A stretch of 64,000 nt of DNA, taken from the NCBI GenBank assembly GCA_965248675.1, contig CBDFJZ010000008.1, positions 186,001 through 250,000 of the forward strand, in the 5' to 3' direction. Source of the DNA: UBA6627 sp965248675 (lineage in GTDB: Bacteria > Chloroflexota > Dehalococcoidia > UBA2979). The position numbers and the translations under genes are program-made. Positions 35,728-43,884 of this stretch are shown piece by piece. The stretch's first letter is position 1; every line of letters starts with the position of its first letter. The notes beneath the pieces were generated by a model. It saw nothing but the letters and a program-made list of their open reading frames with translations, did not search any database and was not told the DNA's origin.

Positions 35728-37014
35728 ATGGCGCGAAGCGAGCGGGTGCATCAGCCAGCACGGCGCGGAGTCCGGGTGGCCGCGGCGGCGCTCGGGTACC
35801 GCGACTACCGCCGCTTCGCCGGATCGCTGCTGCTGACGTCGCTCGGAGTCCAGCTCCTCCAAACGGCGGTCTTCTGGCAGGTCTTCGAACTCACGGGGGA
35901 TGCGCTGCTGCTCGGATTGACGGGGCTCGCGCGAGCCCTGCCCCACATGCTGCTCTCGCTGATCGGCGGCGTGTTCGCGGACCGCTTCGACCGGGTACGG
36001 CTGATCCAATGGGGTCAGCTTGCGAACGGGGTGCTGATCCTGATCCTCGCCGCACTCACCCTCGCCGAGGTGGTGGCGCTCTGGCACCTGTTCGCAATCA
36101 CGTTCCTGAACGCGGGCTTCAGCGCGCTCACCCAGCCGGCGCGGACTGCGCTGATCCCGAGTCTGATCCCGCGGGGTCAGCTCGTGAACGCGGTCGCGCT
36201 GAACGCGACAATCGGACAGATCTCGCAGATCGCCGGACCGGCGCTCGGCGGCGTGGTGGTTGGGTGGCTCGACCTCGGGACGACCTACCTGCTCAACGGC
36301 GCGATCTACCTGGCGGCGATGGCGGCGATCGTGGGGATCCGGACGGAGTCGAAGCCACCGGTCGCGCCCGCGAGCCCCTGGGAGAGCCTCGTCGAAGGCG
36401 TCGCGTTCGTGCGCTGGCGGCGGGTGATCGTCTCGCTGCTAATGCTGGACGTGGCGGCGACCGTCCTCGGCAGCTACCGGGCGCTGTTGCCGATCTTCGC
36501 GGACTCCCTTGGGGTCGGAGCGACCGGGTTTGGAGTGCTGAGCGCGGCACCGGGCGTGGGCAGCGTGATCGCCGCGACCGCGATGCTGTCGCTGGGCAAC
36601 GTGCGGCGGAAGGGGATGTGGACCGCGGGCGGGGTGCTCGCGTACGCGGCGTCGCTGGTGCTGCTGGCGCTGTCGCCGTGGTTCGCGCTCAGCCTGCTGG
36701 CAGCGGCGCTGCTGGGGGCGACGAACGTGATCCAGATGATCCCGAGGAACTCGACGATCCTCGCGATCTCGCCGGATGCGCTGCGGGGCCGCGTGGAGGC
36801 GTTCCGAAGCATGCTGGCGGGCGGCGGTCCGCCGCTCGGCTTCGCGGTCAGCGGGGCTGTGGCCGCCGCTGCGGGCGCGCCGGCCGCGCTCGTGATCGGC
36901 GCCATCGCGTGCGCGCTCGCCGTCGCGGGCATCGTTGCGCAGGATCGCGAGCTTCGCGATCCAATGCTCGGCGCCGCGGTCGATGGCGGCGCGGGGGCCG
37001 AAGAGAGCCCCTGA
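35728..37014 (+). CDS. MFS transporter (DHA3/enterobactin-exporter-like)
   Basis: 428 residues, about 12 membrane helices. First loop reads 'GGVFADRFDRVRLIQWGQ', the MFS motif A (G-x3-D-R-x-x-R); 'QPARTALIPSLIPRGQLVNAVALNATIGQISQIAGPALGG' is the characteristic EntS-type helix 4-5 segment. A second half with 'GLGVLSAAPGVGS'-like and 'PRNSTILAISPDALRGRVEAF' is also EntS-like. Suggests efflux of a small organic compound. Follows the amidase by 42 bp, with weak ribosome site. Confidence 0.88.
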   Translation: MARSERVHQPARRGVRVAAAALGYRDYRRFAGSLLLTSLGVQLLQTAVFWQVFELTGDALLLGLTGLARALPHMLLSLIGGVFADRFDRVRLIQWGQLANGVLILILAALTLAEVVALWHLFAITFLNAGFSALTQPARTALIPSLIPRGQLVNAVALNATIGQISQIAGPALGGVVVGWLDLGTTYLLNGAIYLAAMAAIVGIRTESKPPVAPASPWESLVEGVAFVRWRRVIVSLLMLDVAATVLGSYRALLPIFADSLGVGATGFGVLSAAPGVGSVIAATAMLSLGNVRRKGMWTAGGVLAYAASLVLLALSPWFALSLLAAALLGATNVIQMIPRNSTILAISPDALRGRVEAFRSMLAGGGPPLGFAVSGAVAAAAGAPAALVIGAIACALAVAGIVAQDRELRDPMLGAAVDGGAGAEESP

Positions 37015-37140
37015 GACCCCGAGGGCTGGAGAGCGCTGGCTTGAAGGAATGCGCTCGGCTCACCCATCGCGGGGGAGCGACCTCGACCTGAGTTCTATCC
37101 GCTCGTCCCTCACGAGGGGCGGTGGCACGCTGTGCGACCT

Positions 37141-38343
37141 ATGACCACACCGATCCCCGTCGAGACCGCCGGCCGCCCTCCGCCCGGACCGAGTTTGACC
37201 AGCCTGCAGTTCGCGATCGCGACGCTGGCGATCCACCTCTATTTCGTGTCCTACGGGATCTCGATTGTCAACGTGCCGAGCTCGCTGTCGAGCGAAGCGG
37301 ACTGGGTCGTCGGGATCGTCGTGGGTGGGCTCGGGTTCGCGGGGATGTTCACGAGGCCGCTGGTCGGGGTGTGGGTGGACAGCAGCTCGCGCGAGCGGTG
37401 GCTGAAGATCGGCGGGCTGGGGACGACGATCGCGTTCGTCGGATACGGATTGAGCCTCGATCCGTGGATCATGCTGGTCTTCCGAGGCATCCATGGCATC
37501 GCGATGGGCATGTTCACCACGTCGCTGCTGGCGATGGTGGCAAGCCACATTCCCGAGGCGCGGCGTGGGGTCGGCGTCGGCCTCTACCAGAGCGGGAACG
37601 CGATTGCGCAGCTCTACGCCGCTCCGCTGTCGGTGCTGATCGCGACCCAGGCGTCCTTCGAGTGGGCGTTCTTCGCGGGAGCAATCGCCGCCGGGCTGGC
37701 CTGGCTCGTCGGCTCGATCGTGCGGGACCTCGAGCCGCCGCCCGACGGACCGCGGATCGCGTGGGGCGACCGCGAGTGGGTTTCGAGGCACGCGCTGATC
37801 CCGGCGATCGTGTTCTGCACGATGACCACGACGGTGGGCGCGGTCGGCGCATTTTTGCCGCAGTTCGCGGCCGAGCGCGAGCTCGGAAACCCGGGGCTGT
37901 ACTACACGGTGTGGGGCGCAGCGCTGCTCGGATCGCGGTTCCTCAGCGGGGCGCTGGCGGACCGCTTCGGACGCGCCCGGGTGGTGCTGCCCGCCCTCGG
38001 GGCCGGCGCGGCGTCCCTGTTCCTGCTCGCGAGCGCGGAGTCGCAGCTGATGATGTTCGTCTCGGCGGGCATCAGCGGGCTGGCGCTCGGCGGCGTGCAG
38101 ATCTCGGTGATGGCGCTGATCGTCGATCGGGCCCCGGCGAGATCCCGAGGAGCGGCGATGGCGACGTACACGATGGCGTGGGACGTGGGCGCGGTGATCG
38201 GGGGCGTGCTGCTCGGTTTCATCGTCAACGAGACATCGTACGCGTTCGGATTCGTGCTGATGGGATTCCTGCCGCTGATCGGGATCTCGATCTACGTGCT
38301 CGGGATCTCCCGGCCCGACGCGGCCGGCGCGCGGTCGCGGTGA
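37141..38343 (+). CDS. MFS transporter
   Basis: About 400 residues, 12 helices. 'GLGFAGMFTRPLVGVWVDSSSRERWLKIGG' is the first cytoplasmic loop and 'GALADRFGRARVVLPALGA' the central one. Not closely similar to the MFS protein just upstream. ATG 37141 is preferred to GTG 37132. The stop TGA overlaps the GTG start of the next small gene (GTGA), so they are translationally coupled. Confidence 0.85.
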   Translation: MTTPIPVETAGRPPPGPSLTSLQFAIATLAIHLYFVSYGISIVNVPSSLSSEADWVVGIVVGGLGFAGMFTRPLVGVWVDSSSRERWLKIGGLGTTIAFVGYGLSLDPWIMLVFRGIHGIAMGMFTTSLLAMVASHIPEARRGVGVGLYQSGNAIAQLYAAPLSVLIATQASFEWAFFAGAIAAGLAWLVGSIVRDLEPPPDGPRIAWGDREWVSRHALIPAIVFCTMTTTVGAVGAFLPQFAAERELGNPGLYYTVWGAALLGSRFLSGALADRFGRARVVLPALGAGAASLFLLASAESQLMMFVSAGISGLALGGVQISVMALIVDRAPARSRGAAMATYTMAWDVGAVIGGVLLGFIVNETSYAFGFVLMGFLPLIGISIYVLGISRPDAAGARSR

Positions 38344-38612
38344 ACACGTCAGAGCTGCCAGACGACGTCATCGCGCGAATCGAAGCAGATTTCGCGGAAC
38401 CTCGGCGGGCCGAGGTAACCGAGGCGCTGCTCGGACTGCCAGAAACCACGCGCGAACAGGCTCGCGTGGCGCGCTGCGTGCTTTTCGTCGCGGACGGCGA
38501 CCTCGCACACACGGACTATCGCGATGCGATCGTGGCCGCCGAATACGACCGCGAAGACCGGCGGCTGCGAGACCTCTCGCGGCCATTCGGCGAGGCGGAG
38601 CTCTCCGGCTAG
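38340..38612 (+). CDS. hypothetical protein (90 aa) coupled to MFS gene
   Basis: GTG 38340 overlaps the MFS stop. 90 residues, acidic, with helices 'DDVIARIEADFAEPRRAEVTEALLGL' and 'TREQARVARCVLFVADGDLAHTDYRDAIVAAEYD', ending in an 'RLRDLSRPFGEAEL' stretch. No membrane helix or metal motif. I do not recognise a family, but the coupling and the good codon pattern make it a credible gene. Confidence 0.7.
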   Translation: MNTSELPDDVIARIEADFAEPRRAEVTEALLGLPETTREQARVARCVLFVADGDLAHTDYRDAIVAAEYDREDRRLRDLSRPFGEAELSG

Positions 38613-38986
38613 ACTGAGCCATCGATCCCGCGCCTCGTCGAAGGCTGGATCCACAAGCGCGGCGAGGCTGAACTACACCGGAACTCACCTGTCGGCACCC
38701 CGAGCAGCCGTTGGACCGTCCTTCAAATCAAGACTGCGGGCCGGCAGCGCCGACTAGCGGTCGCGCCGCGCAGGCACCAAGAAACGCCGTCAGTGTCGGG
38801 CGGATGGAGTTTGCGGCCGACGAGACGTTGGTAGAGCGCCCGTGTCGCGGGCACGTGTGATCTGGACGGAGATCACGAGCAGGCTTCGCGGTACGGGTGG
38901 CCGCGGTGACCCTCGCCGCGTGGCCAATCGTGGGCGACATGGCGAGGGTGACCGCAGCTGGAACGGCGTTGTTCGATGCCGTCTAG
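38613..38986. other. 374-bp intergenic region, nothing recognised
   Basis: Lies between convergent genes (38340 plus strand, Crp/Fnr minus strand). Several short open frames on both strands but none with coding-like composition or a ribosome site. No tRNA fold or strong terminator found by eye. Confidence 0.5.
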
Positions 38987-39631
38987 TCAGCACGCGCTCG
39001 AGGACGCATACAACGCGCGGAGTGACGGCCGGTCGCAGATTTCGATGACACCCCGCCGAAGATGGACGGATCCGGCGCGGCGGAGGTCGTTGAGAATCCG
39101 TGTCGCGGTCTCGCGATAGGTACCCGCCATATCAGCTACCAGCTGATGCGTCAGATGCACCTCGTCTTCCTGTGCCAGTTCAAGAAGGGTGCCGACGATT
39201 CGGCCCTCAACGGGAGTGAACATCAGTTCCTGCATCCGCATCGCGCCGCGCTCTAACCGGCGATTGACGATCGCCATCAGACGATCGAGCCAGTCAGGGT
39301 CGGTTGCCACCAACCGCCGCAGCGCCCGAGCGTTGACCTCCGCGATCTTCGCCCCACCAATCGCAATCGCGCTCTCGCTCTCGGGCGATTCAGCCCCGGC
39401 TGACAGACGACCGAACAGATCGCCCGGCTGAAGGAACTCGGTGAAGATGCGTCTTCCCTCCGACGAAATGTGAGCCAACCCGACCCGACCCGACAGCACG
39501 AGCATCGGCGCCCTTGGCGGGAACACCAGGCCGTAGATCTCGTCGCTGCCGGGATACTCGACCACCACAAAGTCGCCGCTCTGCAGTCCGGGGACATGGC
39601 TGACCGAACGTTCTGGTGTAATGGTGACCAT
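38987..39631 (-). CDS. Crp/Fnr family transcriptional regulator
   Basis: 214 residues. N-terminal cyclic-nucleotide-like barrel from about 20 to 125 ('LQSGDFVVVEYPGSDEIYGLVFPPRAPMLVLSGRVGLAHIS', 'FTEFLQPGDLFGRLS'), dimer helix ('LDRLMAIVNRRLERGAMRMQELMFTPVEGRIVGTLLEL'), and a winged HTH ('LTHQLVADMAGTYRETATRILNDLRRAGSVHLRRGVIEI'). No Cys cluster of the FNR type, so no iron-sulfur sensing; the ligand is unknown. Start overlaps the stop of the upstream small ORF (TGATG), suggesting coupling. Confidence 0.88.
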   Translation of the reverse strand: MVTITPERSVSHVPGLQSGDFVVVEYPGSDEIYGLVFPPRAPMLVLSGRVGLAHISSEGRRIFTEFLQPGDLFGRLSAGAESPESESAIAIGGAKIAEVNARALRRLVATDPDWLDRLMAIVNRRLERGAMRMQELMFTPVEGRIVGTLLELAQEDEVHLTHQLVADMAGTYRETATRILNDLRRAGSVHLRRGVIEICDRPSLRALYASSSAC

Positions 39632-39957
39632 CAGCTTCCTCCCTGATCAAGGTTGCGTTCGATCGACGCGCGGGGCTTGCTCGCCCGCACGAGTTCCTGA
39701 GGTTCCACATCTTTCGGTAGCACGATCCGCGGCTCCGCTTCTGGAGCGAACTCTTCATTCGAAACGAAGGCATCGAGAACGATCGAAGCTGGCCAGGCGC
39801 GACAGCGAGGCGAGCGCCCGACCAGCGTGTGTACGTCGCTCGCCAGCGAGTGCGAGCTGTAGAGGAGGGCGTGGCCGCCGGTCATCTCGGCCGATGAAGC
39901 TTCGTGGGAAGGCTCCGATCGCCGGGGCAGCGAGCGAATCCCTGGCTGTGCCGGCAT
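39631..39957 (-). CDS. hypothetical protein (108 aa) upstream of Crp/Fnr gene
   Basis: Possible gene with start ATG 39957 (a later ATG at 39885 is also possible). Sequence 'ALLYSSHSLASDVHTLVG' and 'EEFAPEAEPRIVLPKDVEPQELVRASKPR' is not low-complexity, and the stop overlaps the Crp/Fnr start in TGATG fashion, which supports coupling. No recognised domain, no membrane helix. The frame continues to 40182 but with Arg/Ser-rich shadow-like sequence. Modest confidence. Confidence 0.35.
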   Translation of the reverse strand: MPAQPGIRSLPRRSEPSHEASSAEMTGGHALLYSSHSLASDVHTLVGRSPRCRAWPASIVLDAFVSNEEFAPEAEPRIVLPKDVEPQELVRASKPRASIERNLDQGGS

Positions 39958-40409
39958 CGTCCTCGTCACGGGTTCGCTCCTCATCCGGCTCTCCGCGCCA
40001 GCGCCTTCGCGGCACACGGCGAGAGTGGCAGGCTGCGCGCGCCGCGACATCGGTCGCCCGGTGGAGCGGCGCACGAAGCCGGACGATTCTGCGCTCGACC
40101 TGCTCATCGACGGCGCCTCAATCATTCGGATGATTGCGAGCCCTCGCCGTGGGTACTCTCTTCGATCGCTGCACGAGCGCAATATCCGTTCACACCTGCT
40201 TGTCAGTCTCAGGGTGAGGAGCGTGCTCGGGGCGCTGAGGCGTCAGCAGCCGGCGTGACGTTTCCTTGAGCGCGGGCGCTGGTGCGGCGCGGACGCTACT
40301 CCCGGCCCGTGATGATCGTTGACGCCGCCGCGCGGTCGAAAACCCACGGGCCAGCGTTTCGTTATCATCCGGGAGCGCCGTGCAGACGCGAGCGACCAGG
40401 GAGGCGGCA
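39958..40409. other. 452-bp divergent intergenic region
   Basis: Separates the Crp/Fnr side (minus) from the response regulator (plus) and must contain promoters for both, yet no convincing -35/-10 pair stands out. Short frames on both strands look like compositional shadows. The right end has GGAGGCGGCA just before ATG 40410. Confidence 0.4.
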
Positions 40410-41057
40410 ATGGCCCAGCCCGTGCAGGTGCTCGTCGTAGACGATCACGCGGTCGTGCGAAATGGCATCGCCGCGATGCTCGATCCCGAGGAGGGCATCC
40501 GCGTCATCGGCTACGCCGCTAACGGGCGCGAGGCCGTCGATCAGGCACGGGTGCTGGCCCCCGACGTCGTGCTGATAGATTTGCGGATGCCCGAACTCAA
40601 CGGCGTCGAGGCGATGCGCGAGCTGCTCGAGCGCGACCCGGACGCGAAGTGCATCGTGCTGACTACCTTCGACACGGATGAGTACATCTTCGACGCGATC
40701 GACGCGGGCGCGAAGGGCTTCCTGCTCAAGGACACTTCCCGCGACGAGCTGATTCGGGCGATCCTCGCTGTCAGCAGGGGCGAGTCGCTCATCAACCCGA
40801 GCGTTGCCGCACGCGTGCTTACCCGCTTCACCGCGCTGTCCCGGGGCGAGCACGCCGCTCCGCCGCTGTCCGACCGCGAGATGGAGGTGCTACGGCAGGT
40901 CGCGAAGGGCCTCCCAAACAAGGGGATCGCGGCAGCGCTCACGATCTCGGAGAGCACCGTCAAGACGCACGTCGTCAACATCCTGCAGAAGCTGGAGGCC
41001 AGCAGCCGCACCGAGGCGGCCACCAAGGCGGTCCAGCTCGGGCTGGTGAAGCTCTAG
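40410..41057 (+). CDS. NarL/FixJ-family LuxR-type response regulator
   Basis: 215 residues. Receiver domain with Asp11-Asp12, phospho-acceptor Asp57 in VVLIDLRMPEL, Thr in 'CIVLTTFDTDEY' and the Lys in GFLLKDTSRDEL. C-terminal LuxR HTH with 'LSDREMEVLRQVAKGLPNKGIAAALTISESTVKTHVVNILQKL'. ATG 40410 has GGAGG six bases upstream; the frame opens at 40380. The cognate kinase is probably the HisKA_3 protein at 41974, one gene away in the same direction. Confidence 0.93.
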   Translation: MAQPVQVLVVDDHAVVRNGIAAMLDPEEGIRVIGYAANGREAVDQARVLAPDVVLIDLRMPELNGVEAMRELLERDPDAKCIVLTTFDTDEYIFDAIDAGAKGFLLKDTSRDELIRAILAVSRGESLINPSVAARVLTRFTALSRGEHAAPPLSDREMEVLRQVAKGLPNKGIAAALTISESTVKTHVVNILQKLEASSRTEAATKAVQLGLVKL

Positions 41058-41364
41058 CGCACCCCGCCGCGACACGCACGCCTGGCCGGCTGGCTCTGCG
41101 AGGTCAGCTCGCTTTCGCCTGCGCCGGCTGGTGCAGCTTCATGAACGAGCGCCCTTATCTCGGCCCGGACCTCGGTCGCGCAGCGACTGAGCTGCGCGAT
41201 GCAGCGCCCTTGAAGTTGGTCAGCACCCGCGTCACCGTTCACGCTATGTCCCAGAGACGTCCGCTGGGGGATCGGCGATGTGCCCTGCGTGATAGGCTGC
41301 TGGCGCTCGGTCGTCACCGTGCTTCAGACGTGCGGGGCCGGCGGGAAATGTGTGCGGGTGGATG
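41058..41364. other. 307-bp gap between response regulator and MEDS genes
   Basis: No gene supported; small antisense frame 41054-41317 has Arg/Gln-rich composition typical of a shadow. Same-strand promoter for the sensor pair may lie here, but I see no clear element. No terminator hairpin with a T-run. Confidence 0.4.
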
Positions 41365-41973
41365 ATGGGACCTTCGACGAACAACGCTGTCTCGCTCGGC
41401 TTTGGCGGCGTTGTTGCGGGAGCGAATGATCACATCGCTCACTTCTACCGCGGCGAGGATCAGCAACTCGGCGTGCTCGGCCCGTACCTCGCGGAGGGAC
41501 TGCGCAACGGCGAGCGGTGCGCAGTTGTCGGCAGCCCTCCGCTCATGGAGCGGCTGCGGAGCTGGCTGCGGCAGCAAGGGATCGATGCGCCCGCGGCGGA
41601 AGCCGATGGCTCGCTCGTCGTGTCGAATGGCCAGGCGACCGCCGAAGACATGCGAGCGATGTTCGAGCGCTTCGACGCTGACACGAAGGACGCCGGCCAC
41701 CCGTTTTTGCGTCTCGCGGGCGACGGGGCGTGGGCGATCGCGCGTGACGTCTCGACGACCGAGATGCTCCGCTGGGAGGCCCTCTACGATCAGCTCTCCG
41801 AGAGCTGGAACATCCTCGCGCTGTGCCAGTTCGACCTGACGCAAATGGGAGGGGACGTGGTGATGAATGCGCTGCGCTCGCATCCGTACTGCGTGATGGG
41901 CGAGGCGATCGTCGAGTCGCCGTTCCACCAGGATCCCGCGGAGCTGCTCAAAGAGCTGTCTGTGAGTGACTAG
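41365..41973 (+). CDS. MEDS (DcmR-like sensory) domain protein
   Basis: 202 residues from ATG 41365 (an ATG three bases earlier is equivalent). MEDS signature 'DHIAHFYRGEDQQLGVLGPYLAEGLRNGERCAVVGSPP' at the start, central 'FDADTKDAGHPFLRLAGDGAWAIARDVST', and 'WNILALCQFDLTQMGGDVVMNALRSHPYCVMGE'. MEDS domains bind hydrocarbon-derived ligands in methylotroph/methanogen regulators (DcmR). It ends exactly where the kinase GTG begins, so it likely supplies sensory input to that kinase. Confidence 0.85.
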   Translation: MGPSTNNAVSLGFGGVVAGANDHIAHFYRGEDQQLGVLGPYLAEGLRNGERCAVVGSPPLMERLRSWLRQQGIDAPAAEADGSLVVSNGQATAEDMRAMFERFDADTKDAGHPFLRLAGDGAWAIARDVSTTEMLRWEALYDQLSESWNILALCQFDLTQMGGDVVMNALRSHPYCVMGEAIVESPFHQDPAELLKELSVSD

Positions 41974-43722
41974 GTGACCGCGCCACGCCGGCGCCCGACG
42001 GGGCTCGCGGACGAGGCGCAGCCCTCGAGCGGGGCCGCTCCGGACTTCGACCCCTTCGTCCTCATTGGGTTGAGCAGCGCGCTTGCGCTCAGCGAGTCGC
42101 GAGAGGACGTAGCCCGGCTCGCCGCGGGGGCGATCGCCTCGACGACCGGCATGTCCCTCGGTGCGGTCGTCCTCAATGCTGGAGACCAGCACGACGTCGA
42201 GGTGATCGCCCAACTGGGGGGCGCGCCGGTGGAGCCGGCCCTTCGGGACGAGCTGCTCGAGATACACGGCGGCCACGCAGCGGACGGGGCGCCGCGTTCG
42301 ACGCTGCGCGAGATCGTGCTGGAGGTCGAAACCAGGCCCGCGCTCGTCGACGCCGAAGTACAGCTACTCCTCGCCGCTCCGATCAGCACCGTGGGACACG
42401 CGTTCGGTACGGCGTTCGCCGGCGTCCGCTCGTCGCGGGGGCTGAGCAAGGTGCTGCGGGCATCGCTGGCGGCGCTGGCGAGTCAGACCGCGCTCGCGCT
42501 CACTCGTGTGCGCGCGGAAGCGGAGCGCGCAGTGCTCGAGGGGGAGCTGCGCGAGCTCTACCAGCAGGCGGAGCAGCGTGCGGCGGAGCTCACCGTGCTC
42601 AATCGCCGCGCGACGGTCACAGGTGAGGTGGCGGTTAAGGTCAACGCTGATTCTGGGCTCGAGCCGCTGTTGCCCGACATCACCGCCCTGCTCGTCGACA
42701 CCTTCGGCTACCACCGCGCGGAGGTCTACCTGCTTGACGCGGGCGCCGGAGATCTGGTGCTGCGCGCCGCAGCAGGGAGTGCGGACGGCGGTTCCGGGCT
42801 CACTGCGCGTGTGGGGCTCGATGCCGGGATCGTCGGGCGCGTCGCCGGGGGCGGCCGGGCCATCTTTGCCGCGGGCCTCGCGCGGGCGCCGGGCATCGAG
42901 GATTCAGGCGCGGCGCCCGCAGCGGGATCGGCGCTGGCGGTGCCGATCGAGGCCGGGGGCGACGTCGCCGGCGTGCTGCACCTCCAGAGCCTCGAGGAGG
43001 ACGCGTTCAGCGACTCCGACCTCACAACGGCGAGCACGGTGGCGGTGCAGCTCGGCGTCGCGATCGAGCGAGCGCAGCTCACCGAGCAGATGCGCGAGTT
43101 CGCGGTGCTCGAGGAACGCGCGCGCATGGCCCAGGAGATCCATGACACGATCGCCCAGGGCATCACCGGCATTGTGCTCCAGCTCGAGGCGGGCGAGTAC
43201 GCGCTCGAAGCCGGACGCGACGACGTCGCCTCGTACCTGTCCGTTGCAAAAGAGATCGCGCGAGACAGCCTCCAGGAGGCTCGGCGCTCGGTCTGGAACC
43301 TGATGCCACGCAGCCTCGAGGATCGCTCGCTCGACGCGGCGCTCGCCCACGAGGTCGAGGAGTTCGAGGCGACCGGACCTGAATCCGCCAGTTTTAGGGT
43401 CTCAGATGTGCGCCGCACGCTGCGCGTGGAGGCACAGGCCGCGCTGCTCCGGATCTGCCAGGAGGCGCTCGCCAACGCGCGGCGCCACGCGCCCGCAACG
43501 ACGGTGACGGTCCGCCTCGACTACGGCGCTGACGCGGTGACCCTCAGCGTGCGGGACGACGGCGTCGGCTTCGACGTAGGGGACCGCATCGAGGGGAGCC
43601 CCGAAGGCGGCTTCGGGCTCTCCGGCATGGAGCGGCGTGCCCATAGCCTCGGCGGAACCGTCGTGCTGCGCCGCGGCTCCGCCGCCGGCACCGTCGTTGA
43701 GGCGTCGCTACCGGGGCGCTGA
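41974..43722 (+). CDS. GAF-domain sensor histidine kinase (HisKA_3/NarX type)
   Basis: 582 residues, GTG start with no gap after the MEDS gene. Two GAF-like domains (about 35-180 and 215-370; the second has 'YHRAEVYLLDAGAGDLVLRAAAGSADGGSGLTARVGLDAGIVGRV'), phospho-acceptor His390 in AQEIHDTIAQG, the dimerisation helix, and a HATPase_c with 'LLRICQEALANARRHAPATTV' and 'VRDDGVGFD', 'GLSGMERRAHSLGG'. No membrane helix, so it senses a cytosolic cue, perhaps through the MEDS protein. Partner of the NarL-type regulator at 40410. Confidence 0.93.
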   Translation: MTAPRRRPTGLADEAQPSSGAAPDFDPFVLIGLSSALALSESREDVARLAAGAIASTTGMSLGAVVLNAGDQHDVEVIAQLGGAPVEPALRDELLEIHGGHAADGAPRSTLREIVLEVETRPALVDAEVQLLLAAPISTVGHAFGTAFAGVRSSRGLSKVLRASLAALASQTALALTRVRAEAERAVLEGELRELYQQAEQRAAELTVLNRRATVTGEVAVKVNADSGLEPLLPDITALLVDTFGYHRAEVYLLDAGAGDLVLRAAAGSADGGSGLTARVGLDAGIVGRVAGGGRAIFAAGLARAPGIEDSGAAPAAGSALAVPIEAGGDVAGVLHLQSLEEDAFSDSDLTTASTVAVQLGVAIERAQLTEQMREFAVLEERARMAQEIHDTIAQGITGIVLQLEAGEYALEAGRDDVASYLSVAKEIARDSLQEARRSVWNLMPRSLEDRSLDAALAHEVEEFEATGPESASFRVSDVRRTLRVEAQAALLRICQEALANARRHAPATTVTVRLDYGADAVTLSVRDDGVGFDVGDRIEGSPEGGFGLSGMERRAHSLGGTVVLRRGSAAGTVVEASLPGR

Positions 43723-43884
43723 GCTCGCGACGGAGGCGCGGCTCATCGGCGCGGCCTCGAATGCGCTCGCGCGCCTCCGACGTGACCCAGCCAGGCCAGC
43801 GATCCCCGGAGCTGCGGAGGGGGTGGACAACGAGGGCTGCGGGGCCGAGGCGGGAAACGGAGCGGGCGCGGCCGATCTCTCGCG

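Noticed and set aside
39130..39150. Palindrome ATCAGCTACCAGCTGAT as an operator
   Set aside because: Lies inside the coding part of the Crp/Fnr gene, where the codons explain it.
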